NCBI RefSeq assembly: GCF_012910905.1
Contig: NZ_WTVN01000022.1
Coordinates: forward strand, 23,599-87,598
Origin: Aromatoleum toluvorans
Lineage (GTDB): Bacteria > Pseudomonadota > Gammaproteobacteria > Burkholderiales > Rhodocyclaceae
Reading direction: 5' to 3'
Length of the DNA: 64,000 bases
Under the pieces are notes generated by a model that saw only the letters and a program-made list of their open reading frames with translations, was not told the DNA's origin and ran no database searches. Below, piece after piece: positions 10,639-19,599 of this stretch; within the stretch, counting starts at the first letter, position 1, and every line of letters starts with the position of its first letter. The position numbers were made by a program, and so were the translations under genes.

Positions 10639-11225
10639 CCGGCGAGCAGGGTGCGGAGGTCGGCGACGATGTTCTCGGCGGTCTCGCCGTGCTTCACGTA
10701 CAGGCGTGCCCGGCCGGTGGGGTCGAAGACGTAGGTGCCGGTGGAGTGGTCGACGGTGTAGTTGGGGCCGGAGGTGTCGCCGCTCTTCTGGTAGAAGACG
10801 CGGAATTCCTTCGCCACCGCGGCCGTCTGCGCCGCGTCGCCGCGCAGGCCGAGGAAGTGCGGGTCGAACACCGGGACGTACTGGGCCAGGAGCTGCTGCG
10901 TGTCGCGCTCGGGATCGACGGTGACGAAGAGGACCTGCACGCGCGCCGCGTCGGGGCCGAGCTGGCGCATGGCTTCGGCCATGGTCCCGAGGTTGGTCGG
11001 GCACACGTCGGGGCACTGCGTGTAGCCGAAGAACAGCGTGACGACCTTGCCGCGAAAGTCGGCGAGGGTGCGCGGCGTGCCGTTGTGGTCGGACAGCGCG
11101 AGCCCCTTGCCGTAGTCGGCGCCGGTGATGTCGGTGGCGCGGAAAGTGGTGGCGGAGCTGGGGCTGGAGCAGGCAGCGAGGGTGGCAACCGCAAGGGTTG
11201 CGGCGACGATCAGGGCGCGGAGCAT
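10632..11225 (-). CDS. SCO1/SenC copper chaperone lipoprotein
   Basis: A 197-residue membrane-anchored thioredoxin-fold protein. A lipoprotein signal with lipobox LAAC (Cys about residue 19) places it on the periplasmic face. The copper-binding CPDVC motif (about residues 72-76) and the distal His in VDHSTGTYVF are all present. Sco proteins deliver copper to, or reduce, the CuA site of cytochrome oxidase subunit II. It is the last gene of the oxidase operon, 34 nt after ctaB. GGGAAAAG before the ATG at 11225 supports the start. Confidence 0.95.
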   Translation of the reverse strand: MLRALIVAATLAVATLAACSSPSSATTFRATDITGADYGKGLALSDHNGTPRTLADFRGKVVTLFFGYTQCPDVCPTNLGTMAEAMRQLGPDAARVQVLFVTVDPERDTQQLLAQYVPVFDPHFLGLRGDAAQTAAVAKEFRVFYQKSGDTSGPNYTVDHSTGTYVFDPTGRARLYVKHGETAENIVADLRTLLAGK

Positions 11226-11259
11226 CTTTTCCCGGAATGAGGCGAATCGAAACGATGGA

Positions 11260-12168
11260 TCAGAAACGCAGGTAATGATCCGCCAGCAGCGCCGCGAAGA
11301 GCAAGAAGAGATACAGGATGGAGAAACGGAAGGCGCGTCGCGCGCGGGCGTCGCTGTAGTCGCGGTACAGCCGCCAGGCGTGCCCGAGGAAGGCGCCGCC
11401 GAGCGCGGCCGCGGCGATCAGGTAGAGGAGCCCGCTCATGCGCGTGGCGAAGGGCAGCAGCGTGACGCCGAAGAGGATGCATGTATACAGCAGCACCGAC
11501 AGGCGCGTGAATTCCGGGCCGTGGGTGACGGGCAGCATCGGCAGCCCGGCGCGCGCATAGTCGGCGCTGCGGTAGAGCGCGAGGGACCAGAAATGCGGCG
11601 GGGTCCAGGCGAAGATGATGAGGAAGAGGAGCAGCGCGTCGGCGCTGACCTCGCCCGTGACGGCAGCCCAGCCGAGTACCGGGGGCATGGCGCCGGAGGC
11701 GCCGCCGATGACGATGTTTTGCGGCGTGCGCGGCTTGAGGAAGATGGTGTAGACGACCGCGTAGCCGACGAAAGTGGCGAGCGTGAGCCACATCGTGAGC
11801 GGATTGACGAGCTGGTGCAGCAGGACGAGGCCGGTGCCGCCGAGGGCGGTGGCGAAGGCGAGCGTTTCGCGCGGGGTGATTTCGCCGCGCGGCAGCGGGC
11901 GACCGCGGGTGCGGCTCATGCGGGCGTCGATGTGCGCTTCGATGAGGCAATTCATTGCCGCTGCGGCGCCGGCGACACAGGCGATGCCGACGGTGGCGGC
12001 GAGCACGAGGGCCGGCGGGGGCAGGCCGTCGGGCACGGCGAGGAACATGCCGATGATGGCGCAGAAGACGATCAGCGTATTGACGCGCGGCTTCGTCAGC
12101 ACGTAGAAGGCGTGCAGGCGCGATCCCGCGATATGGGATTCAGGCGTATGAACTTTCGCGGCCGGCAT
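11260..12168 (-). CDS. ctaB: Protoheme IX farnesyltransferase (heme O synthase)
   Basis: A 302-residue polytopic inner-membrane UbiA-family prenyltransferase. The first Asp-rich region is in [21 protein letters not shown] (about residues 90-110), the typical NxxxDxxxDxxMxRTxxRPxP pattern, and there are about eight or nine membrane segments. It attaches farnesyl to protoheme to give heme O, the precursor of heme A. AGGAGGG lies 6 nt before the ATG at 12168. The start lies inside the end of ctaA, a 29-bp overlap, so the two are probably translated together. Confidence 0.97.
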   Translation of the reverse strand: MPAAKVHTPESHIAGSRLHAFYVLTKPRVNTLIVFCAIIGMFLAVPDGLPPPALVLAATVGIACVAGAAAAMNCLIEAHIDARMSRTRGRPLPRGEITPRETLAFATALGGTGLVLLHQLVNPLTMWLTLATFVGYAVVYTIFLKPRTPQNIVIGGASGAMPPVLGWAAVTGEVSADALLLFLIIFAWTPPHFWSLALYRSADYARAGLPMLPVTHGPEFTRLSVLLYTCILFGVTLLPFATRMSGLLYLIAAAALGGAFLGHAWRLYRDYSDARARRAFRFSILYLFLLFAALLADHYLRF

Positions 12169-13177
12169 GGCCTGCCCTCCTCTGCGCGGCCGGTACGGGG
12201 AGGCGGGTCCCGCGCAGGCCGTGATTGATCCAGACCATCACCATGACCAGCGCCGCAGCGCCCGCGTTGTGCGCGACCGCGAGCGGCAGCGGCAGGCTGG
12301 ACGTGACGTTGGCGATGCCCAGGGCGAGCTGGGCGGCGAGCGCGGCGAGCAGGACGACACCGAAACGGCGCGTCGCTGTCCGGCGCAGCAGGGCACAGCC
12401 GAGCGCCAGCAGCGCGGTGGCGGCAAGCAGCGCGCCGATGCGGTGCGACCAGTGGATGGCGGTGAGTGCCGCGAGCGGGAGCGCTTCGCCGTCGGCCGTC
12501 ATGCCGAGCTCGCGCACGACGTGGAAGGCGTTCGCGTAGTCGGCCGCGGGCTGGAAGCTGCCCTGGCAGGTGGGGAAATCGGTGCAGGCAAGCGCAGCGT
12601 AGTTGGTGCTGGTCCAGCCGCCGAGCGCGATCTGGAGGGCCAGCAATATGAAGGCGGCGCGCGCGAGGCCGGCCAGGCGGCGCGAGACGGCGACGCGTGG
12701 CAGCGCATGCACGCGCAAGGCGAGCCACGCAAGCAGGGCCAGGGTCGTCAGCCCCCCCAGGAGGTGGGCGGTGACGATGGCGGGCTTGAGCAGCAGCGTG
12801 ACGGTCCACTTGCCGAGCAGCCCCTGGAAGATCACGACGGCGACGAGCGCGGCGGCGATCCGTGGGGAGGCCCCCGCCGTGCCGCGCCGGCGCCACGCGA
12901 GGACAGCGATGGCGACAATGAGCAGGCCGAGGCTGGCGGCGAGGTAGCGGTGGATCATTTCCTTCCACGCCTTCTGCAGGCTGACCGGCCCCTGCGGGTC
13001 GGCGGCATGGGTGTCGCGGATCTCGTCGGCGGCGTGATGCGGGCTCACCTGGCCGTAGCAGCCCGGCCAGTCGGGGCAGCCGAGGCCGGCGTCGGAAAGG
13101 CGGACGTAGGCGCCGAAGACCACGACGAGGGTCGTCAGCGCGAGTGCGAGGAGAATCAGGCGGCGGTAGGCGGTCAT
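12140..13177 (-). CDS. ctaA: Heme A synthase
   Basis: A 345-residue integral membrane oxidase that converts heme O to heme A. Conserved His residues occur in the first half ([12 protein letters not shown] and [14 protein letters not shown]) and again in the second ([15 protein letters not shown] and [11 protein letters not shown]), giving the internal two-fold repeat of four-helix bundles. The first periplasmic loop carries [11 protein letters not shown], the Cys pair found in one CtaA class. It overlaps the preceding Sco-like gene by 4 bp (ATGA) and ctaB by 29 bp. Confidence 0.96.
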   Translation of the reverse strand: MTAYRRLILLALALTTLVVVFGAYVRLSDAGLGCPDWPGCYGQVSPHHAADEIRDTHAADPQGPVSLQKAWKEMIHRYLAASLGLLIVAIAVLAWRRRGTAGASPRIAAALVAVVIFQGLLGKWTVTLLLKPAIVTAHLLGGLTTLALLAWLALRVHALPRVAVSRRLAGLARAAFILLALQIALGGWTSTNYAALACTDFPTCQGSFQPAADYANAFHVVRELGMTADGEALPLAALTAIHWSHRIGALLAATALLALGCALLRRTATRRFGVVLLAALAAQLALGIANVTSSLPLPLAVAHNAGAAALVMVMVWINHGLRGTRLPVPAAQRRAGHAGRESSYA

Positions 13178-13830
13178 CCCGGAGTCCGCATCGGGTTGGC
13201 GGAGTTCGGCCGGGGCGACTGCCCCCGGCCGAGCGCCGAATACTTGAGCAGGCGTTGCAGATCTTTGACGACGCGGCGCGGGTCGGCGTTCTCGGGGAAG
13301 CGCATCATCACGCTGCCGCGCGGATCGACCAGATAGACGTGGCGGCCACGCTCCGCGCCGGGCAGCCGTTCAAGCCAGGCCGGCGTGGCGCGGGCGAGGC
13401 GCAGGCCGGCATGGGGCGCGAGCAGGTCGTCGGCCGGCGTCGCGGCGTCGGACACCAGCCACAGGCGCGCGACGCGGTCCATCTCCTCGCCTTGCGCGAG
13501 CCGCGACTGGCGCATCGCATAGAGGGCCTCGGCACAGGCGCGGTCGCAGGTACCGGGCGCGGCGAACAGCAGCGTCCAGCGGCCATCGAGCTCGCTGCGG
13601 GCGAAATCCGGCTGGCCGGCGACGCCCGGCAGGACGGCGTCGGGCAGGGCGGCGGGGACGAGCAGTTCGCCGTAGTTCGTGCGCCCTTCGGGTTGCCAGA
13701 CGTAGTACGCGAAATAGGAGGCGGCGACGGGCAGCACGCAGACGAAGGCGAGCAGCGCGAGCGTGCGGCGCCCGGCACGGGTTTGCGCGGGCGTTGCGGG
13801 CGAACGGTCAGACAGGCTTGCGCTGGTCAT
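13174..13830 (-). CDS. Membrane-anchored Sco-like thioredoxin-fold protein
   Basis: A 218-residue protein with one N-terminal membrane segment (LALLAFVCVLPVAASYFAYY, about residues 27-46) and a periplasmic domain. The domain contains TCDRACAEAL, a CxxxC spaced as in Sco proteins, and later RHVYLVDPRGSVMMRFP, which resembles the Sco segment around its distal His. Overall similarity to Sco is low, so it is a divergent relative rather than a second SCO1. Genes of this type sit between SURF1 and ctaA in related oxidase clusters and are usually called oxidase assembly or hypothetical proteins. A copper or thiol role is inference. Confidence 0.8.
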   Translation of the reverse strand: MTSASLSDRSPATPAQTRAGRRTLALLAFVCVLPVAASYFAYYVWQPEGRTNYGELLVPAALPDAVLPGVAGQPDFARSELDGRWTLLFAAPGTCDRACAEALYAMRQSRLAQGEEMDRVARLWLVSDAATPADDLLAPHAGLRLARATPAWLERLPGAERGRHVYLVDPRGSVMMRFPENADPRRVVKDLQRLLKYSALGRGQSPRPNSANPMRTPG

Positions 13831-14533
13831 GCCGGGGGCTCCGGAAAGCGTTCCACAGGTACCACAGGGTGAGTGCGGTCGCGAGCGCCGAGAGGGCGTA
13901 CCACTGCAGGGCGTAGCCGCGGTGACGGTCGATGCCGGCGTCGGGTTCGGGCCAGTCGCGGATCAGGCCGTCGGCGGCGGGGCTGGTCTGCTGCACGTAG
14001 AAGTCGGCGACCGGCAGATGCGTTTCGGCGCGGTAGCGGGAGAGATCGAGGGCCTGCCGGACGGGGCCCGAAGACGTGTCGCCCCCGAGCAGGAAGGGTT
14101 TGGCGTCGGGATGGCGCACACGGCCGGTGACGACGATCGCGCCGGGCGGATTGTCGATCCGGGGAAGTTGCGTCCGGTCGGCTGACGCCGCGATCCAGCC
14201 GCGATTGACGAGCACGACGCCCCCCTGCCCTGCGAGCTGCATCGGCGTGACGACGTGGTAGCCGGCGTGGCCCTGGTGCACGCGGTTGTCGATCAGGATG
14301 CTGCGCCCGGGGAGCCATTCGCCGCGGAGTTCGAGTTTCTGCCAGTCGGCCGGGGGCATCGCACCGGGGGGCTGTGCCGGGCGTTCGACAGCCGCGCGGT
14401 ATGCCGCCTGCAGCTCGGCCTTTTCCGCTGCGCGGCGTGTCTGCCAGTTGCCCAGTTGCAGCGTGAGCAGCGCGAGCGCGATGCCGGCGAGCAGCGGCAC
14501 GGGGTGCGGGCGGGCGTTGCGGCGCAGGCTCAT
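13808..14533 (-). CDS. SURF1 family cytochrome oxidase biogenesis protein
   Basis: A 241-residue protein with the SURF1 architecture: an N-terminal membrane helix (VPLLAGIALALLTLQLGNWQ), a periplasmic beta domain and a C-terminal helix (YALQWYALSALATALTLWYL). The Gly-rich VLVNRGWI and the GYALQWYALS signature are typical. SURF1 helps insert heme A into subunit I. I set the start at 14533 (MSLRRNARP); longer reading in the same frame would run antisense-like through coxC. It overlaps the Sco-like gene by 23 bp. Confidence 0.93.
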   Translation of the reverse strand: MSLRRNARPHPVPLLAGIALALLTLQLGNWQTRRAAEKAELQAAYRAAVERPAQPPGAMPPADWQKLELRGEWLPGRSILIDNRVHQGHAGYHVVTPMQLAGQGGVVLVNRGWIAASADRTQLPRIDNPPGAIVVTGRVRHPDAKPFLLGGDTSSGPVRQALDLSRYRAETHLPVADFYVQQTSPAADGLIRDWPEPDAGIDRHRGYALQWYALSALATALTLWYLWNAFRSPRHDQRKPV

Positions 14534-14547
14534 CCGGACAGTCCTGC

Positions 14548-15399
14548 TCACAACAGGTAGACGACGAGGAAGAGCAGCAGCCACACGACGTCGACGAAGT
14601 GCCAGTACCACGCGGCGGCTTCGAAGCCGAAGTGGCTGTCGGGCGTGAAATGGCCGGCAATCGCGCGGCCGAGCATCACCGTGAGCATGATCGCGCCGAC
14701 CGTGACGTGCATGCCGTGAAAGCCGGTGAGGAAATAGAAGGTGGAGCCGTAGATGCCGGTGTCGAGACGCAGGTTGAGTTCGGCGTAGGCGTGGCGGTAT
14801 TCGTAGATCTGCAGGCCGAGGAAGAGCAGGCCCAGCAGGATGGTGACGAGCAGGCCGAGCTTGAGCTGGCCGCGCCTGTCGTTGCGCAGGCCGTGGTGCG
14901 CCCACGTGAGGGTGACGCCGGAACTCAGGAGGATCAGGGTGTTGAGCGCGGGGATGCCCCAGGCGGTCATCGGCGTGAAGGCGTCGGGCTTGTCGGGGCC
15001 GGCGGTGGGCCAGCCGCCGACGAAGCCCTGCCACAGCAGCTGCGCCGTATCGCCGGTCGAGAGCCAGGGCACGGCGAGCACGCGGGCGTAGAACAGCGCG
15101 CCGAAGAAGGCGGCGAAAAACATGACTTCGGAGAAGATGAACCAGGCCATCGACCACCGGAAGGAGCGGTCGACCCTGTGGCCGTACTTGCCGCCTTCGG
15201 ATTCGTGCACGACCTGGCCGAACCAGCCGAACAGCATGATAACGAGCACGGCGATGCCGAGGAAGAAGATCCACGGCCCGGCCTGGATGCCGTTGAGCCA
15301 CATCGTGGCGCCGCCGGTGAAGAGGAGCAGCGCGACCGAGCCGAAGATGGGGTACTTCGAGGGCTCGGGCACGAAGTATTTTTCGAAGGTCTGCGTCAT
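14548..15399 (-). CDS. ctaE: Cytochrome c oxidase subunit III
   Basis: A 283-residue seven-helix subunit of the aa3/caa3 oxidase. WSMAWFIFSEVMFFAAFFGALFY-type helix with the conserved Glu, TWAHHGLR, and the C-terminal FHGMHVTVG and YWHFVDVVWL blocks are diagnostic. Subunit III stabilises subunit I and the proton uptake path. AAGGAGA before the ATG at 15399 gives a strong start. It follows the DUF2970 gene by 19 nt. Confidence 0.97.
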   Translation of the reverse strand: MTQTFEKYFVPEPSKYPIFGSVALLLFTGGATMWLNGIQAGPWIFFLGIAVLVIMLFGWFGQVVHESEGGKYGHRVDRSFRWSMAWFIFSEVMFFAAFFGALFYARVLAVPWLSTGDTAQLLWQGFVGGWPTAGPDKPDAFTPMTAWGIPALNTLILLSSGVTLTWAHHGLRNDRRGQLKLGLLVTILLGLLFLGLQIYEYRHAYAELNLRLDTGIYGSTFYFLTGFHGMHVTVGAIMLTVMLGRAIAGHFTPDSHFGFEAAAWYWHFVDVVWLLLFLVVYLL

Positions 15400-15418
15400 G
15401 TGCGGTCTCCTTCCTTCC

Positions 15419-15670
15419 CTACCCCGATGAGCCGACCACCAGGCGCACGACGGCGATGATGGTCAGCACGAACACGAGCCCGGCGAGCAGGCCGGCGACG
15501 ATGACCGCGCGCGGGTCGAGCGAGTGGGCGTCGCTCTCGTAATCGTGGCGCCGCCGTATGCCGATGAAGGACCACAGCACGGCGCGCAGCGTGGCGAGGA
15601 ATCCGGCGCGCGGCGGCGTGGCGGGCTCGTTGCGGGGCGCGTGCGGGTCGTGGTTTTGCATGGCGATCAC
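15419..15670 (-). CDS. DUF2970 small membrane protein
   Basis: An 83-residue protein with a basic N-terminal part (RAVLWSFIGIRRRHDYE) and one C-terminal membrane segment (AVIVAGLLAGLVFVLTIIAV). The family occurs in betaproteobacterial cytochrome oxidase clusters, but its function is unknown. I chose the GTG at 15670 because GGAGG lies 6 nt upstream and it overlaps the ctaG stop as GTGA; the ATG at 15661 is an alternative three codons downstream. Confidence 0.8.
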   Translation of the reverse strand: MIAMQNHDPHAPRNEPATPPRAGFLATLRAVLWSFIGIRRRHDYESDAHSLDPRAVIVAGLLAGLVFVLTIIAVVRLVVGSSG

Positions 15671-16230
15671 GAATTGCCTCCCGCACCTTCGCCGGCGACG
15701 CGGCGCGCGGCGACTTCGAAGAAGGTGTAGGAGAGCGTGATGACCCGGACGTCCGCGGGCAGGCCGGGGTCGACGACGAAGGCGACGGGCATGGTGCGCG
15801 TTTCGCCGGCGGCGAGCGTCTGCCTGGCGAAGCAGAAGCATTCGAGCTTGCGGAAGTATTGTCCGGCCAGCTGCGGGCCGTAGCTGGGGACGGCCTGGCC
15901 GGTGACGGGTTCACTGCGGGTGTTGGAGACTTCGTAGGCGACGGTGGCGAGTTCGCCGGGGTGGACGCTGATCTGGGTTTGCAGCGGGCGGAATTGCCAC
16001 GGCAGGTCGTGGGTGTTGGCGTCGAACTGGATGGTGATGGAGCGCGCGAGGTCGACCTGGGTGTTGGCGACGGTGTCGGGCTTGATCAGGTTGTTGATGC
16101 CGGTGACTTCGCAGATCTTTTCGTAGAAGGGCACGAGCAGGAAGCCGAAGCCGAACATGACGACGGCGGCGATGGCGAGGCGCACGAGGAGGCGGCGGTT
16201 TTCCGCGGCGACGCGGCCTTGCGTGGTCAT
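15667..16230 (-). CDS. ctaG: Cytochrome c oxidase assembly protein CtaG/Cox11
   Basis: A 187-residue copper chaperone for the CuB site of subunit I. One N-terminal membrane helix (LAIAAVVMFGFGFLLVPFY) is followed by a periplasmic immunoglobulin-like domain. The copper-binding KLECFCFARQTL with the CFCF motif sits at about residue 128. The YEKICEVTGINN segment after the helix is typical. It overlaps the small upstream gene (ATGA) and the DUF2970 gene (GTGA), so translation of the three is coupled. Confidence 0.97.
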   Translation of the reverse strand: MTTQGRVAAENRRLLVRLAIAAVVMFGFGFLLVPFYEKICEVTGINNLIKPDTVANTQVDLARSITIQFDANTHDLPWQFRPLQTQISVHPGELATVAYEVSNTRSEPVTGQAVPSYGPQLAGQYFRKLECFCFARQTLAAGETRTMPVAFVVDPGLPADVRVITLSYTFFEVAARRVAGEGAGGNS

Positions 16231-16349
16231 GGCGCGGGCCCCTTGAAGCTGAACAGGGCGGCAACGAAGAATGCGAGCGCGACGGCCGCCAGCAGGAGGG
16301 CCGTGCGGCGATTGGCGGCGCGGCGGGCGGGATCGTCGTTGCGCGTCAT
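16227..16349 (-). CDS. Cytochrome oxidase small assembly/accessory protein
   Basis: A 40-residue single-helix protein. A basic N terminus (MTRNDDPARRAANRRT) precedes one membrane segment, ALLLAAVALAFFVAALFSF. Tiny membrane proteins at this position, between ctaD and ctaG, are recurrent in betaproteobacteria and are labelled oxidase small assembly proteins; no mechanism is established. The stop overlaps the ctaG start as ATGA. A longer in-frame reading to 16454 crosses an inverted repeat and is probably not translated. Confidence 0.75.
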   Translation of the reverse strand: MTRNDDPARRAANRRTALLLAAVALAFFVAALFSFKGPAP

Positions 16350-16369
16350 TGTGCTGCAGCCTTCGATCC

Positions 16370-16461
16370 GCGCCGGACGGGGTATCCGCTCTGCAGGCTG
16401 CGGAACTCGCTCTGCGGGCTCAGACAGTCCTCGCCTGCGCCGCGGATACCCCATCCGGCGC
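16370..16461. repeat. Long inverted repeat between ctaD and the small protein gene
   Basis: Arms of 20 bp at 16370-16389 and 16442-16461 are complementary except for one position (C versus T), and 52 nt lie between them. Each arm carries the core GGGGTATCCGC. The interior (GAACTCGCTCTGCG, then GCTCAGACAGTCC) looks like a dispersed small repeat rather than an operon signal. It interrupts an otherwise overlapping operon. Confidence 0.8.
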
Positions 16462-16488
16462 TCGCATCGGGGAAGCGTGACCGCGTGT

Positions 16489-18066
16489 TCATCTCACCAC
16501 CGGCGCTTCTTCGAAAGTGTGGTGCGGCGCGGGCGACGGGACGGTCCATTCCAGTCCCTCGGCGCCTTCCCACACGCGTGCCGACGCCTTTTCGCCGCCG
16601 CGCACGCATTTCACGACGGCATAGAGGAAGATGAGTTGCGACAGGCCGAAGCCGAAGGCGCCGATCGAGGCCATCATGTTGAAGTCGGCGAACTGCAGCG
16701 CGTAGTCGGGGATGCGGCGCGGCATGCCGGCGAGGCCGAGGAAGTGCATCGGGAAGAAGGTGACGTTGAAGAAGATCATCGAGCACCAGAAGTGCAGCTT
16801 GCCGATGCGCTCGTCGGGCATGTGGCCGGTCCATTTGGGCAGCCAGTAGTAGGCGCCGGCGAAGAGCGCGAAGAGGCTGCCGGCGACGAGCACGTAGTGG
16901 AAGTGGGCGACGACGTAGTAGGTGTCCTGCACCTGGATGTCGATCGGGGCGATGGCGCAGATGAGGCCGGTGAAGCCGCCCATCGTGAACACGAAGATGA
17001 AGCCGACCGCGAAGAGCATGGGCGGCTCGAAGGTGAGCGAGCCGCGCCACATCGTCGCGACCCAGTTGAACACCTTCACGCCGGTGGGCACCGCGATCAG
17101 CATCGTCGCGTACATGAAGAAGAGCTGGCCGGCAGCGGGCATGCCGGTCGTGAACATGTGGTGCGCCCACACGCTGAAGGACAGGATCGCGATCGACGCG
17201 GTGGCGTAGACCATCGACGCGTAGCCGAAGAGGGGCTTGCGCGAAAAGGTCGGGATGATCTGGCTGATGATGCCGAAGGCCGGGAGGATCATGATGTAGA
17301 CCTCCGGGTGGCCGAAGAACCAGAAGATGTGCTGGTACATCACCGGGTCGCCGCCGCCTGCGGCGTCGAAGAAGCTGGTGCCGAAGTGGCGGTCGGCCAG
17401 CACCATCGTGACCGCGCCGGCGAGCACGGGCATCACGGCGATGAGCAGGTAGGCGGTGATGAGCCAGGTCCAGCAGAAGAGCGGCATCTTCATCATCGTC
17501 ATGCCCGGCGCGCGCATGTTGAGGACGGTGACGACGATGTTGATCGCGCCCATGATGGAGCTGAGACCCATGATGTGGAGGGCGAAGATCGCCATGTCCA
17601 TGCCCATGCCCATCTGCACCGAGAGCGGCGCGTAGAGCGTCCAGCCCGCCGCGGTGGCACCGCCGGGGACGAAGAAGGAGCCGATCAGCAGGATCGCGGC
17701 CGGCGGCAGCAGCCAGAAGCTCCAGTTGTTCATGCGCGCGAAGGCCATGTCGCTGGCGCCGATCATCAGCGGGATCTGCCAGTTCGCGAAGCCGACGAAG
17801 GCGGGCATGACCGCGCCGAACACCATCACGAGACCGTGCATGGTGGTGAGCTGGTTGAAGAACTCGGGCCGCACGATCTGCAGGCCCGGCTGGAAGAGTT
17901 CCGCACGGATCGTCAGCGCCAGCACGCCCCCCGAGAGGAACATGATGAAGCTGAAGACCAGGTACATCGTGCCGATGTCCTTGTGGTTGGTCGTCGTGAT
18001 CCAGCGCATCAGGCCGGTGGGGCCGTGATGGGCGCCGTGCGCGTGATCGGACATGACTGCCGCCAT
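16489..18066 (-). CDS. ctaD: Cytochrome c oxidase subunit I
   Basis: A 525-residue, 12-helix heme-copper oxidase core subunit. NHKDIGTMYL starts the first helix; WFFGHPEVYIMILPAFG contains the CuB His and the cross-linked Tyr; AHHMFTTGMP and DTYYVVAHFHYVLV with the heme a3 and heme a His ligands follow. It reduces oxygen to water and pumps protons in the inner membrane. AGGAGG precedes the ATG at 18066; MSDHAHG five codons later is a weaker alternative. It follows coxB by 56 nt and needs ctaA, ctaB, ctaG and SURF1, all in this operon, for cofactor insertion. Confidence 0.98.
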   Translation of the reverse strand: MAAVMSDHAHGAHHGPTGLMRWITTTNHKDIGTMYLVFSFIMFLSGGVLALTIRAELFQPGLQIVRPEFFNQLTTMHGLVMVFGAVMPAFVGFANWQIPLMIGASDMAFARMNNWSFWLLPPAAILLIGSFFVPGGATAAGWTLYAPLSVQMGMGMDMAIFALHIMGLSSIMGAINIVVTVLNMRAPGMTMMKMPLFCWTWLITAYLLIAVMPVLAGAVTMVLADRHFGTSFFDAAGGGDPVMYQHIFWFFGHPEVYIMILPAFGIISQIIPTFSRKPLFGYASMVYATASIAILSFSVWAHHMFTTGMPAAGQLFFMYATMLIAVPTGVKVFNWVATMWRGSLTFEPPMLFAVGFIFVFTMGGFTGLICAIAPIDIQVQDTYYVVAHFHYVLVAGSLFALFAGAYYWLPKWTGHMPDERIGKLHFWCSMIFFNVTFFPMHFLGLAGMPRRIPDYALQFADFNMMASIGAFGFGLSQLIFLYAVVKCVRGGEKASARVWEGAEGLEWTVPSPAPHHTFEEAPVVR

Positions 18067-18122
18067 GCTGCCTCCTTGACGATTTCGGTCCTGCTATCGG
18101 ATTCGCCTGCCTTCGGTCGGCG

Positions 18123-19250
18123 TCACTTGCCCCGTGCCGCCGCGATCTGCGACGGCTGGATGGCTTCGCCGGTCTTGTTGCTCCAGCTGTTGCGGGTGTA
18201 GGTGATGACGGCCGCGATGTCGGCGTCGGACAGCAGCTCGCCGAAGGCTGCCATCGGCGTGCCCGGGCGGCCGTTGAGCACCACTGCGATCTGCCCGGCG
18301 GCCTCGCCGAGCACCACTTTCGAGCCGTCGAGCGGCGGGAAGGCGGGCGGCAGCCCCTTGCCGTCGGCCTGGTGACAGGCGACACAGTTCGCGGCGAAGA
18401 CCTTCGCGCCCTGCTCCACGAGTTCCGCGAGCGACCAGTCGCGCGCCCCGGCGCTCACCGCGGCGGCCATCGCGGCCTGCCGGTCGGCGACCCACTTGCT
18501 GTAGGCTTCCTGCGACACGACATGCACCTCGATGGGCATGAAGCCGTGGTCCTTGCCGCACAGCTCGGCACAGTTGCCGCGATAGACGCCTTCCTTGTCG
18601 GCGCGGAACCACGCGTCGCGGATGAAGCCGGGGATCGCGTCCTGCTTGACGCCGAACGCGGGCAGCCACCACGCATGGATCACGTCGGACGCGGTCGTGA
18701 GCACGCGGATCTTCTTGCCGACCGGCACGACGACGGGATTGTCGACTTCGACCAGGTAGTGCTCGCCCTTGGCGGCCTTGCCGTCGATCTGCTCGTGCGA
18801 CGTCGCCAGGTTGGACACGAAGCGGATACCCTGCCCTTCGCCCTGCAGGTAGTCGTAGCCCCACTTCCACTGGTAGCCGGTGGCCTTGATCGTGATGTCC
18901 GGGTCGCGCGTGTCCTTCATCTCCAGCACCGTCTTGGTCGCCGGCCATGCCATGCCGAGCAGGATGAGGATCGGGATGACCGTCCAGGCGATCTCGACCG
19001 CGGTGTTCTCGTGGAAGTTGGCGGCGACGGCGCCTTTCGACTTGCGGTGATGGATCACCGCCCAGAACATCACGCCGAACACGATCACGAAGATGAAGAG
19101 ACAGATCAGCAACATCAGCGTGTGCATGTTGTAGATCTGCTCGGCGATGCCGGTGACGGGGGACTGAAGGTTGTAGCGACTCTGGGCCATGAGGGCCGGC
19201 GACGCGAGCGCGGCGAATACGGCTACTGCATGACGACCGGCAAGACTCAT
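18123..19250 (-). CDS. coxB: Cytochrome c oxidase subunit II with fused cytochrome c (caa3 type)
   Basis: A 375-residue protein with a signal-like N terminus, two membrane helices, a cupredoxin domain and a C-terminal cytochrome c domain. The CuA site is in CAELCGKDHGFM (about residue 225 onward). A heme c motif CVACH lies at about residue 289 with a Met ligand in GTPMAAFGELL. The fusion means electrons enter through covalent heme c. I set the start at 19250, with a GAGGGTAGAG ribosome site; upstream in-frame sequence lacks a signal peptide. It is the first gene of the oxidase operon. Confidence 0.97.
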   Translation of the reverse strand: MSLAGRHAVAVFAALASPALMAQSRYNLQSPVTGIAEQIYNMHTLMLLICLFIFVIVFGVMFWAVIHHRKSKGAVAANFHENTAVEIAWTVIPILILLGMAWPATKTVLEMKDTRDPDITIKATGYQWKWGYDYLQGEGQGIRFVSNLATSHEQIDGKAAKGEHYLVEVDNPVVVPVGKKIRVLTTASDVIHAWWLPAFGVKQDAIPGFIRDAWFRADKEGVYRGNCAELCGKDHGFMPIEVHVVSQEAYSKWVADRQAAMAAAVSAGARDWSLAELVEQGAKVFAANCVACHQADGKGLPPAFPPLDGSKVVLGEAAGQIAVVLNGRPGTPMAAFGELLSDADIAAVITYTRNSWSNKTGEAIQPSQIAAARGK

Positions 19251-19599
19251 GTCTCTACCCTCAATCGAATGCACAGGCTCTTGCGAGCCGTATTTCAGCG
19301 AACCCGAATGGATCATGCCATAGCAAAAATGGCACTCGCAACACGGATATTTGCTATTTGTCAATATGCTGCGGCGCAATATGTGATAAGTGGCACCGCG
19401 CGCGCGACATTTGTCGCCTGGTCAGGGTTTTCCCGCACGACATTGGCGTCGGCGAAAAATGCGATCCGTTCGGATCGGGGTGCCGCACGGCGGGGTCGGG
19501 ACGAAACCGTTTACGGTTGTATTTGATGCCCGGTTCAATAGAATCGGCGACGCCCTGCAGCGCCGCTGCGGGCCCATATCCTTGATCGCGCGAGTCCCG
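19251..19599. other. Divergent regulatory region of the oxidase operon and heptose gene
   Basis: These 349 nt separate coxB (minus) from the heptose adenylyltransferase gene (plus). The segment around 19310-19390 is AT-rich compared with its surroundings and probably holds the oxidase promoter. TTGCT-N4-GTCAA at 19351-19364 resembles an FNR site with two mismatches. No gene is supported. Confidence 0.5.

Noticed and set aside
14534..15301. N-terminal extension of the SURF1 frame
   Set aside because: The extension runs through coxC in another frame and gives an Arg-rich product; SURF1 begins at 14533.
19351..19364. FNR-like site TTGCT-N4-GTCAA upstream of coxB
   Set aside because: Two mismatches to TTGAT-N4-ATCAA in an AT-rich stretch; too weak to call without a genome-wide comparison.
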